Below are positions 1-12,900 of a DNA stretch of 64,000 nt, one piece after another (the first letter of the stretch is position 1; every line of letters starts with the position of its first letter). The position numbers were made by a program, and so were the translations under genes. The stretch spans positions 58,252,836 through 58,316,835 of the forward strand of contig NC_088681.1 in the NCBI RefSeq assembly GCF_950023065.1, written 5' to 3'. The DNA is from Planococcus citri. Its lineage: Eukaryota > Arthropoda > Insecta > Hemiptera > Pseudococcidae. The notes under the pieces were generated by a model. The model did not search any database. It was given only the letters and a program-made list of their open reading frames with translations, and had not been told where the DNA came from.

Positions 1-705
1 TGAAAATACGAAAGGAAACTAGATTTGACATTTGTCAGGCTAAAAGATAGCAGGCTATCTAACAAAACGACAAATAATAAAAGGTTTACTCGTACATTTT
101 GCTCACAATCAACTAAGTGTGTTTTCAATTTCTCACCAAAGTTAACCGACTGCTCCTCTACCTACCCTCCTATCTACCTCTACGACTAAAGTGAAGTATA
201 TAGGATACGACGAGAAAGCGATTCTTTATCATAAACTATACGTAGGTACCTACCTATTCGTTGATAATACGTATAATACACGTTCGAAAGTAATTTAATT
301 CCGTTCTCGTAAAGTGTGACAGAGTTAGAAAGAATGGTCCACAGGCCATAGATGAAAAGAGCGAGAGAGAGAAAGAGAATAAGGCGCGCCTTTTTTTGCG
401 CCACAACCAACAACAACGTGGGTATTTATCGTATTTTATCGAATCCGCATTTATAATTAGTTTGCCATGTAGGTAGAGAGAGAAGCACTCGACACGGAAA
501 GTTTTTCGGATGGTGTTGGTAAATTTGATTACACACACGATGGTATATAGAAAAGCTTTTACCCTACACGTATTTATACGAGTATAAAGTTGCGGTGTGA
601 AATTCGATCTACTAACTATATAGCGTAATATTGTATATGTTTTAAAACAACCTACCTAATTTATACGTACTTAAACGAAGTTTTTCTGCTTTATTTTGAT
701 TCCAG
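1..705. other. Non-coding stretch upstream of first recognised MYND-gene exon
   Basis: AT-rich sequence with no convincing coding exon. It ends in a good splice acceptor (TTTGATTCCAG at 695-705), so at least its 3' part is intron of the MYND zinc-finger gene. The short open frames here sit in biased sequence and have no recognisable protein features. Confidence 0.5.
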
Positions 706-982
706 CCGCCGGAAAATGAATTACAAAAGGGTAACGGCGAGAAGAAAATGTCAGAGCATGAGTTACGAGTACAAAGATCGTTGCAAAAGTTAAACATTCC
801 CGAATGGTATAAAAATTCGACGGTACCGGCTCAAGGATTTTTACTGAAAAGACATAGCGATGCGGGACAGAATGCCCAAAGTCATCAGCACCAACGTTGG
901 AATGCCAGCACTCTGCCTTCGAAGACTACTTCGTTATCGAGTCTTGGATCGACGTTGTCGACGACGCCGAGAAGTCCTACGA
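706..982 (+). CDS. MYND gene, first exon placed in window
   Basis: Acceptor TTTGATTCCAG ends at 705 and donor GTGAGT starts at 983. The frame is open from the first base (P-P-E-N-E-L-Q-K...) through MSEHELRVQRSLQKLNIPEW and a Ser/Thr-rich tail ending TTPRSPT. It leaves one base (phase 1). The ATG at 748 is in frame, but upstream codons are also open, so it is probably internal. Confidence 0.75.
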
Positions 983-3900
983 GTGAGTTGATTTGTGATT
1001 ATGAAATTTTATGTGTTGGAGAGATAGGGTATCTGAAATTTGCTCCATTGGGAATCTTGGAGTGATTTGAGAAATGAGAGGTGTTTTAATATTCCTGGGG
1101 TGGTTTTAAATGCTTGGGTTATGGTGAATTTATTATAAAAGGAGTTGAAATTTGATTTATGAAATAAGATTTGAATCGGGGTCGAAAGATTTTTGAAAAT
1201 TTTGGAAATCGATTGAAAAATAATGGAGAAAATGTGAACTGTTTTGACCAGAAAAAAACTCGATTTAAAAGTATCCAAGTTCAAAATGAATTTATGTGTA
1301 CGTATTAAAAATTTTAGGATCAAGTGCTTAATATTTCCATTTTTTTTTTTTTTTTTTTTTAATTTAAAGAGTGGCTGTACTTTGAGCAGCTGAAATTGAT
1401 TTTGTTTCAATTGTTCAAAAAATAATTTATCATCGTCATTTTTTTGTTTTCAAATTTTTCTAAACTATCTTTTCATCTTTTTCTGGACTTTTTTTTTAAT
1501 TTTTAAGGAAACATGTCAATTTTTCATGTTTTGGAGGAGCAGAGTTCAAGGCTGTATTATTTATTCATTTTTTTAAATAGGTATATTATGACGGAGACTT
1601 TGAAATATTAAATATTGCTCTATCAATTTTTCAGTATTTAAATGTCACATCATTGTAGGTTTAGTAGGTAGATTTTTTTCTTATTCATAATTTTAAAGAC
1701 CTAATCTAAAAAATTCAATAATACAAAAGTTGAGTTTTCTTCAAATTTGGGTCAATTTATTTTGAAATTTGGCAGGTCCCCATTATTATTTGAAATTGCT
1801 AACAATATTTGTGAAAAATTCTTATTGATGGTTTAAATTGTAGAGTTATAGAATTTTATGGTGCAATTTGTGGCATCGAGACACAGGTTTGGATTTTTAA
1901 TCAATCTATAAAGAGTTGCAGTGCGTAAGAAACTGTGAATCTCCACTTTAAAGTAGGTATTTATAACCTCATCTCTTCAAAAAAAGAATGGTAGGATGTG
2001 TCGTTTTTGCATTTTTTTTTGAATTTTGAAAAAGAGGGGTCTGAAAAGTGAACGGGATAAAAAAAACGGAATTGGGTTGAATAATGTTTGGATTATTAGT
2101 CAGGCATGAAATTCGGTCACTTAAAAAGTGACTTAGTCACTATTTCACTTGCAAGTCACTTTTGTCACTATTTCGGCGAAAATGGTCACTTTTTTTAAAG
2201 ATTTGTCGTGTAGAAAAGAAAAAGTGCAAAATTTTAGGAAATGATCAATATTTCTCATAAAAATCCTTCAGAATCATAATTTAAAAAAAAATTAAAAATC
2301 AACCGTGCAACATTTAAAATGTGAGACGATGTGATTGAATAGAGCCGATATTTTCAAAACCGTACAACCTTTCAAAAAGTCGCTGGAGGCTCCAAAACGA
2401 CTTTAAACCCACACGCAATCGACTTCGTAGCACATTGAAATTAGTTTGCAGAGTGAATTTTGGCTTCCCATCTTCATTTTTCAAGTTTCAAAAATCTACT
2501 GGAGGCTCCAGTAATTTTCAAAAAGTCGCTGGAGGCTCCAAAACGACTTAAAATCCACCTGCAATCGACTTCGTGGCGAATCGAAATTAGTTTGCGGAAT
2601 GAATTTCGACTTCCATCTCCATTTGATGAAATTTTGGGAAATTTTGAGTTTCAAAAATCTGCTGGAGGCTCCAGAACTGCTCAAAATCGATTGAAACAGT
2701 TTCCAATCGATTTGGCGTGTCAAAAATAGGGTATATCCCAAATTTCAGCTCTCTTGGTCAATTTGGTAAAATTTAGATTTTTTTCTCTCATTTTTGGCCT
2801 AAATTTGATTTTCCAAAATTCACCGAAAATCGAAAAAGGCACTTTAGCACTTGAAATTTTGACAGGTGAAATTTTTGCCTGCTCTTTCGATCTACCGTAC
2901 GGTTTCAATCAAAATGTCCGCCATTTTGTAAGTAGAGCCACTTTTTTTTTGAGGACAAGGACTAGCAATGTTCCTTAGGACTCCACCTTTAAGAAAAAAG
3001 TTGTCCCGGAGGTTCGACGGGGGGGTGGGGTACAATAGATCTTTATGCGAGCTCCGCCCTGAATAACATATCATAATTTTATACTTTTCTCTCATTTCTC
3101 AAAATTTTGGTCACTTTCTCAAATTTTTGGTCACTTTTTTGCTATTTTTCAGTCACTAAAGTCACTAAAAATTTAAAAAGTGGATTTCATGCATGTTAGA
3201 TATAAATTATGAAAAATCAATCAAAACCCCCAAAATTCAAAGTTTCTCAAAAATACAGGAAGTGTAGTAAAAATTGCTAAATTGACCTCCCAGTTTAAAA
3301 TTATTATAAATTAATGAAAAATCTGCATAATTGAACAAAGTTTTGAGAAAACTGCTCAAAGTTTATAAAATTGACGTAAAATAAAATTGACTATAAAGTA
3401 AAAATTGATAAAACATTGCAAAAAAACCCTCAAATATTTTTAAAAAAATTGAAAATAACGACAAATTGATCGGGTACATATTAAAAAAAATCATAAAAAT
3501 TATAAAATTGGATTTTTATAATGTTTTGAAAGTTATCTACCAAAAGTTTATGACATTCGAGTGAAATTACGTAAACATTACAACGTTTGCTTAAAACATT
3601 GTTAGAATGAAATAAAAACACCTAAAAACAACTAACATTTGATGAAATGTCTCAAAATTTGTGTAAAATCTTTGCAAATTTAAAACTGATCAAATATTTT
3701 CAAAATTTTATGAAAATTGGTCAAAATTTTGAAAAGTATTGTAAAATATATAAAAAGTACTTCTCAATTTATTAAAAATTACCTACTTTAAATTGATAGA
3801 AAAAAAATCAGCATAAAAATTGGTCACAATTTTATGAAAGTTGTCAGAAATTTTTACTGAAATATTTAATGAAAATTGTGAAATTTGAGGGAAAAAAAAC

Positions 3901-6900
3901 TCGTAAAAATGCTCTAACTTCAAACAGATCGCAGAAAATTACGAACAGTTGATAAACGATCATATTTTCATACATTATCAAAATTGGATAAAATTTTGTA
4001 AATTTCACGAAGTTTCACGAAAAAGATGTCAAATTGAGGATTTAGAAATTCTAAAAAATAATTTAGAAATTGGTTCAATTTTGACAAATGCAGCAAGAAT
4101 TGCATAAAACAGCTGAAAGACTTGTTAAAATGACATAAAAACGATTAAAAGTACAAGAAATTTATGACGATTGAATTATCATCAAATTGGAATAAAATTT
4201 GGTAAAAATTACATGAAATATCAAACTGTGAAATGGGCATGAAAGTGAATGAAAATTGAATAACTTTTAGTACAAATTGAGATGAACTTTGGCAAAAATG
4301 ACTGAAATGTAATTTTTTAAAATGATTCGTGAACGTGATTCATGGTTTATAATATCACGAATCATTCCCTAAAAAAATTATTCGAATCCCGAATCGAATT
4401 GCGTTATTAATTTTTGATCCTTTATTTTAAATCCCAAAATTTTTTGAATAACTGCAGGGATCCGAGATTTTAAAATTTAAAAAAAGAAAAAGAAGTCATT
4501 TTTAGTCATTTTTCAATGTTTGAAAAATATTTGTATGAAAAATGAATAAAAATCACTTTCCAATCTACAGATAAGTAAAATGGAGGGGGAGAGGACTCAA
4601 AAAAAATTATTCATTGAAATCATACGTGGGCTGATTAGTAAGTAAGTATTTTGGGAATCACTGAACGCAGTTCATTTAAGTTTCTTGGCCTCTTCTGATT
4701 TTCTGAAGGCTGAAGGTGGGTTTTGACGATTTTTTCAAAGTTTACTCAAGTGTGTAGCTTGAAAGATTGTGCATGAAACATTTTGAAACGTTTTAAAATT
4801 ATTTCTGTGGTATTTCGAGCTAAACAGAAAATTCAGTTTGAATCATTTTTCTTGGTCATAAAAAATTGGGAAATTTTCCCCCAATTTTTCATCACAATAA
4901 AATCCATTTTTGGAGGAAAACTAACAAGAAAGATATCTCAACTTACTAAAAATTTCTGGACTGGACGGAGCTAGATCGAAAGAGCAACCAAAAATACCTC
5001 ACTTTTTAGTCAACATTTCAGGTGCTGAAGTTCGGTTTTCAAACGTGGGGAGAATTTTTAAATGAAATTTTGACAAAAAAGACGAAAAAAATCAAAATTC
5101 TGTCTATTTCATCCAGAAAACTAAAATTTGGTGTCCACCTTGTTCATCCGAACAGATTTTAGAGAACTTTTTGGAAAACTGGAATTCCCTATAATGCTCT
5201 CAAGACTCTGTAATGTGTTAGAGTAGGAATGTTCGATTTTCAAAAATCTACTAGAGGCTTCAGAACTGCTCACAACAGCTCAAAATCGTTTTCAATGGTG
5301 GGGGGGGGGGTGAAAATAGATCAAATTATTTTAGCTGTCTGTAGTTCGATTAGATAAAATTTTGATTTTTTTTTCGTTTTTTTTGGGTCAACTTTGATTT
5401 TTAAAAATTCCCAATATAGTTGAATCGGTGAGTGCAGAAAGGGAACAAGTCCATTTTCGCACTTTTCAAGAATAACAAAAAACTGATTTATTTGAAAATC
5501 AAAAATTTTTGGTAAACATGCTTAAGGTCATTAAAAGAGGACCCCTAGACACAAATTCACGTGCGCCCGCGCTGTTGCTGCCTAAACAAATGGGACTTAG
5601 ACCCTTTCTGCACCCAATCGACAAAATTTTTTTTTGAAATTGCTCGGGCACGAATGGGGCTTGATTCTACATCTAAGTACATCATTTAGACTGCTATCTC
5701 GTTTAAATTGACCAAAAACCCCTTGAGTTCTAAGACTTCTTGCCGAAGTTGTTAATTTTTTCATCATTTTTCAGTTCAGAGATTAACTTAAATTTCAAAA
5801 AATGGTCTTCTCAAAAATGTTAGTTATGTTTGAAGGAATTTAAAAAATTTTACAAAAAAGTCATAAATGCGGATCCGCCCTTTTTCTGCGCCCAAATACC
5901 ACTTTCCCGGCAGTTTTGCGAAAATCTGACATCACCAGTCGATCCGCCGTACTTTGAAACCCCTATATCCGTGAAAAAAAAAATTTCCAAAAATGTGACT
6001 TGTTCCCTTTCTGCACTCACCGATTCAGTTTCAAAAATGAACTTCAACATGTGAAATGTTGGTATTGGGAGGGGGGTAGGGAGAGGGGTGCATGATATGT
6101 GGTTCAAGCTTCGTCCGGTCTAAAAATATTTCTGAGCGATTGGAGACTTTTTTCAAAGAAATTTTACGAAAGAAATTTAGTTGTTGTTTTACAGCTGCTT
6201 TGTTTTTGAAATATTTTGAGTCAAAATTAAAATTCTTAGATAAGTAACTGTGTGTACTATTGAACAATTTTTATCATCGGTGCCTTGCCCAAAAGCCACC
6301 CTACACTTTTGAAAATTATGCCCCTGTGGAGGAGATCCTTTTCCCCTCACTTTATTGCGAACATTTTTCAAGATTATTCTCATGATTTATATTTTGAATT
6401 TCTACTTATTTATTTCATGTCGTAAATTGCCTTTTGGCTCTCGAACGTTCAAAACTGAAAATTTACATACTGAGGATTGTGTTTTGTTCAATTTTTCAGG
6501 CGGAGTATTAACCAGCCCAAGTCCGACCCATTACGCATTTTCTAGATGGAGCACTAGTAGACTAAACAGTGGTACAAATTCGAGTAGCACATCGCCATGC
6601 GGATCGGCCAGGTCTTCCTTTAACTACAGACAACCATATCTCGGATGGAGATCGCAAGAAAAATTATCCAAACCGAGAACACCAGCTGAAAGACTGGCGG
6701 CTGGACTATTACCACAGTATCAGGTACCTCTCTACCCATCCTATACGAGTATTTATATCCTTTTTCTCTTTACATATTCACCCCATATATTGTGCACGAT
6801 TCTACGAGTTTTAAAAGTCAAACCCACATTTTTTTGCCATTTTTTTTTCTAAGTGGTAAATGTAATACCTTCCTAAACATATAGTATAGAGTTCATATTA

Positions 6901-9900
6901 GTATAGCCATAGCCAGTACGTTGTTGCGAAGAAAATGATTAATGGTTTTATGTCTCGGCAGAATGGCAGTCAACAGTCATCCCCTAGTTTAACCGAAGTT
7001 CGCACATCTATCAAAGAAGTGACGTCAGCAATTGTTCATTACGTATCCGGTACTCGAGAAAGTTCAGATAGATTATCCCCTAGTCTCAGATTATATGCAG
7101 ACAGTTCATCTAGGTTTGTAGACTCTTTTTTTTCATACTGGTTCGCGTTGTTGCTTTTTTTATTCTTCTTTATTTTTTTCGATAGTTTGAGATGAATATA
7201 GGGTGTTTGGAAAATACGCGACATCATATTTTTAATTTTCTCTCGAATTGAATTCTGTTCAAAATACTTACTTTTTCCTTTTCCACAGGTCAACATCTCC
7301 CAGAGGCAGCACAGGAAGGTTATGCTGGCTGGAAAGCTCGTTCGTCGGAAGTCGACCCTTAAGCGTACCAGAAACACCATCGTCGGCCACAGCGGACGAA
7401 AAAACTAAAACGATAAAATTCGAAAAAGAACCCACCGACGAATTATATTTAAATTATTCCGCTAATAATACTCAAAAATGTAACGAAAATCAGACATTTA
7501 ATAACCAAATAAATGGTGAGTATTTATTAGCTTAGCCGAGTTAGAATTTGAACGACTTAGCCCTTTTTTTTTTTTCTTAGGTATCACTCACGGCTACGTT
7601 TTTACACTACTATGTTTATTATTTTTCAGTTTCTTCTTTTTTTTTGTCTTTTTAATTTTCATTTCGCGTTTTTCATTTGATTATGATTTCTTTTTTATTT
7701 GCTGGACAAATCATGTAGCGATAAAAACAAATCCGATTGCGATTTCACGTATATTACATCTACATTTTTACCTATCTACGTATATGTTGTAGTAGTTTCG
7801 ATATAACTTATTTATACCTACCTTTACCTACCTAATGGTAATTTTTTTCCATCATTCGTGTTCGCAATATAAAAATGTGTGGAGATGAGGGGGTTTCTGG
7901 GGGTAGGATAAAAAAATCTGCTGCGTGTACCTTTAAAAAGGTTGGTTTGGTCGATACTATTTTTTTTGACGTGTGCGACACACGACACAGCGAATTTAGA
8001 TGAAATTTAGTTTAATTTTGTTATTTGCATTTATCGGTCGCGTTCTAGACTACGGAGACGACTTTTTACTTTTGTAATATAAAATCGTCACGAGATGGCC
8101 ATAATTTTTAAACTTCACCGAGTTTCTTTTTGCGTTGTATATTTTTATTCTATATTTATTTATTAGTTTAATCGATTAATCGTTATTAAAGTGACCGATT
8201 TCGTTGTGTGGTTGACCACGTTTGACAATATTACGAATTTTTTTTCATTATTTTCAATACGAACGATACGAACTTAAAAAAAAAAAAATTGGATGGTAGG
8301 GGTTTTCAAAGAATAATAATTGGAGTAATAATAATATTGTGAGTATTGATTCTTGTTGAATTTTTTTTTTTTTTGTTTATTTATTGATTTATTTAATTTT
8401 TTTTTTCTTCGGATTTTCATTGTTTTTTATATCTGTGATTTTTTACGTCACCTTTGTACCAAAAATTGACCAAGTAGCGAATTTTATCCGCGAGGTTGGA
8501 AAGTCACGAGAATTTTATCGAAATGGTTCGTTCGGGTTTTGAAAAAGTCTCGTCGAAATGCTTTTTTCGCGAGAAGAACGATATTTTCCATGGCGAAAGT
8601 CGAGGAAAAAATTTTAAAATTGAGTTATTTGGGAGATTTCTGCGTAATATTTCGATTCGAGTTTTTTTTGACGTGAACGAGTTTTAGTAAATTATTTTAA
8701 TTTATTTTAATCGGCGCTTTAAACGTTGGTAACACTGCTTAATATTTAGTTACGAATTGCATTTTCACGTCGAATGAATCGTGGAATATTTTTATTAGAA
8801 TATTTAATTTGATACCTACTTATTCGGATTTGTATTTCAAGTCCATTTTTAATGAACGACTGAATCGGGTACAGAATCGTTCGCGAACGACTTGACTTTG
8901 GTATTGCGAAAAATATCTCCCTGAAATACCCACTTATGAACTTGAAGATACGTAAACTTGATCGTTCGTAAACGATTTTGTGGTACTTTGAATCAAATGA
9001 ACGAATCGTTCGCGAACGTTTTATACGTGTGATTTTTTTTCTTTTCCAAAATACCGATTTTTTTTGGTAGATGTCAACTTAGGTTTCTTTGATTCATTTT
9101 AGATCGTTGAAATTAAATATGGAAAGACTCGTTCGCGGACTTCGAACGATTCGTTCGCGAACGTTTTATCATGAGTGACTTTTTTCTTTTCTGAAATACC
9201 AATTTTTTTGGTAGATGCCAACCTATGTTTCTTTGATTCATTCTAGAACGATGAAATTAAATATGGAAGGACTCGTTCGCGAACTTCGAACGATTCAGTC
9301 GCGAACGTTTCATCTGACGATCTGAGTGATTTTTTTTTCTTTTCTGAAATACCAATTTTTTTGGTAGATTCCAACCTATGTTTCTTCGATTCATTCTAGA
9401 ACGATGAAATTAAATATGGAAGGACTCGTTCGCGAACTTCGAACGATTCAGTCGCGAACGTTTCATCTGACGATCTGAGTGATTTTTTTTTCTTTTCTGA
9501 AATACCATTTTTTTTGGTAGATGCCAACCTATGTTTCTTCGATTCATTCTAGAACGATGAAATTAAATATGGAAGGACTCGTTCGCGAACGTTTCATCTG
9601 AGTGATTTTTTTTCTTTTATAAAATAACAATTTTTTGGTAGATTCCGACCTATGTTTCTTCGATTCATTTTAGAACGATGAAATTAAATATGGGAGAACT
9701 CGTTCGCGAACTTCGAACGATTCGTTCGCAAACGTTTCATCTGAATGATTTTTTTAATTTTTTTTCTTTTCTGAAATACTAATTTTTTTGGTAGATTCCA
9801 ACCTATGTTTCTTCGATTCATTCTAGAACGATGAAATTAAATATGGAAAGACTCGTTCGCGAATGTCGAACGATTCAGTCGCGACCATTTTGAAATTTTT

Positions 9901-12900
9901 TCAGAAAGATTCAATTTATTTCTCAGTCATTATTTTGGAAAACGTTACTTTAAAAGAGCATTTTTTGATTGGAATGAACTTCGTTGAGGATCCTTGAAAA
10001 ATGATTCATTTCGTTCACGAGTGAACGAATGAATCAGTTCACTTGGTGAATAAGTCGTGATTGGTTGATTAAAATGGAGACAGATTGTAAAAAAAAAACA
10101 TTTAAGAACTATTTGAACGGATTGTTCGTAAAAGACTGAGAGAGAATTGGGCCTTTCTCCTTCTCCTCCTCTCCCCCCCCCCTCCAAAAAGAACTGAAAT
10201 TATTTTTTCACCATCAACGCAACTGAACAGTTAGCGAATGATTCTGCTCGAAAATAAGTGAATGATTTCGTGCAGAGAGAACCTCATTTTGTTTTGCATT
10301 GCTTTATATCTGGAATTATTTTTTTCATTTTTGATCATCGAGTGAATCATTCGCGAACGTTTTTCTGAAAAAACGATAAAAAATGACTCGCGAACGAATG
10401 AATCTTTCTAGAACGAAACATATTAAATTCACTCATTGAATTCAACGTTTCTGTTGTATGTTGAAATGCTGAAATAATATTGATCATCAGTTCATCGTTC
10501 GCGAACGATTCATATCTGTAATGCGAATAATTTCATTTTTTGAGGATTTATGTTCAAAATGAATTGGACCTAGATGAAATTTCCATTTCATGAATTATCG
10601 CCTGAATCATTCGCGAACGGTTTTGTATTGAAACGATCAAATCGTTCGCGAACGAATACGTCATTTTGTATCAAAAATTAAGTAATTTGCTCGGTGAAAC
10701 AAAATATTATTTTTGTGTAAAATACTCCTACCTTATTTTTTCAACTCACGATCAGTGAATCGTTCGCGAACGATTTTCTGTAAAAACGAGCAAATGATTC
10801 GCGAACGAATGAATCATTTTTTTAAAATAATGAATATCTCGTGGATATTTAATGCATTTAATTTTCTTATTGATTGGATAATTTTTTTGCTCATAATACT
10901 CTGATATCTTTTGTTCGTTCGCGAACGATTCATTTTTAAAATGCTGTTTACGGAATTATTTTCTGAGGAATAATGTTCAAAATGAATCTAATCTAGGTAA
11001 AAATTTTCATCGTGAACGATTTTTTGAAAAACGCTCAAATGACTCGCGAACGAATGAATCACTTTTGAACGAAATGCATGTAATTCGCTCATTCCGTTCA
11101 AGATGTTTTTTTTTTCGGTCATAATGATCGAATATCATTCATCGTTCGCGAACGATTCATCATAAAAATGTGATTTTTTTCACGAATTGCCAGCTGAATC
11201 ATTCGCGAACTATTTTCGTCAAAAAATATGAAATTTTTGCAAACGACTGAATCATTTTGAAAAAAATGAATTCTATTATTTCCTCAATCGCTCCAAATAC
11301 TCGAACACGAATCACTCAAAATATAATTTATTCCACGTTTCAAAGGATTAATTTGTTCGAAATGAAAATAAAACCTAAATGAAATTTCCAACTCGCAATC
11401 TTTCCAAAGTTGTAATTTAATCGCAGTGTTACCGATTTCGTTTTCAAAGCTGAATCAAAGTGCAAATACATAAACGATAAACTCGGATTAGTTTTCATCT
11501 TTCATCTCTCATCAATCGAGAAAACTTTTTTAATAAACGAATCGACTCTGTCAGAAATACTCCGGTTGAATTTTCCAACACTAATTTTTAATTTGCACGC
11601 TTCGAGCGTCATTTTTCATCCACTACGAACGAAATGTTGGCCAAGTATTTTAATTTCGAAAGATTTTCAACGAAGAGATCTTCTCAAAAGGACCATTTTT
11701 TTGAGGAATACCTACTCGTATTTTTCTCGTGACGATTCATCCGGTTGGAAAATCGCGTAAATTATTTTTACATAGTTTAATTTTACTTAATTGAAAATAA
11801 GAAAGCGTAATAGTTACTTTTTTTTAAAAGCTTCGCTCTTCGTGCACAAAATCTTCGACTATAACTTGGTGACATGGTCAAAGAAATGAAATGGACGCAT
11901 TTGATGTTGAAAAAAAACTGGGTCTCCTCTTTTTAAGGTTACGAATGTGAGTTAAATATAAAGTTTCTGTTAGCTGAGCTACTATTCGGTGTAAAATTAC
12001 AAAAAAAAAGGAATTTTTTTATTCGTTTCATCGCGAATAAGAGGATATTAATTTACACTATTACCACATTACGAAAGATACCGTTCCATTTTATACGTTT
12101 TATAAATTGAAATGGTTATCTCGCTTGGTAGGAATATATTTTTTTCTTTTTTAAAATCGCGTTGATGTTTCGCAGCGACCAATTTACAACTACGACAATA
12201 ATTTTTATACGTTTTTAAAAAATGCGAATAAAATTTATTTACCTAATATTTTATAAAAGCTTTTTAGGCATCTATATATTGAATTGATCTACGGTGATTT
12301 TTTTTGTGTTGTGAATTTTATGGTATATAGAATGGTACTTAATTACGAGACAATCGAAATTTTAATTTAAAAACTCGATTCATCTGTTTACGTATATTCT
12401 CGGTTTAATATATAGTAAACACGGTGTTCAAAAAGAGTATTTTTTCATTATACCCACCGGTAATAATTCTGACGCCGCTGCCTCTATAAGATTTAAAATA
12501 CGTAAAATCGGCCAATATTGTATAGTGTGTATTGTATTTTTTATATTTTTTAATTTTAAGAATCAAATTGTAAACATTATCGTTGTAGGATATCATTATT
12601 TATATAATAGATCTTTTTTGTTACGTAAATATATAATTTTTTTGCTTGTACACATTTTTTTTTCTTTTTACTTTTTTTTTCGGTTCTTTCAACATTCGCT
12701 ACCGAGTATAGCTTTTGCGCATTATACACGTTTTTTTTTTTTTTTAGTTGCTTTGTATGGCTTGGTTGTGTATATTGTATACGTATAAATGTAGGAGTTG
12801 TGACCTTTGACCTCTTTGAGAACGTAGTATGTGATATGAAATTTATTAAGGAAAATTTGGCCCTTAAGCAGAGACGAAGCTGGAAATGTTTTCGTTTGAA

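Noticed and set aside
254..538. Overlapping reverse open frames at the left edge
   Set aside because: No domain, biased composition and no splice support; probably chance frames.
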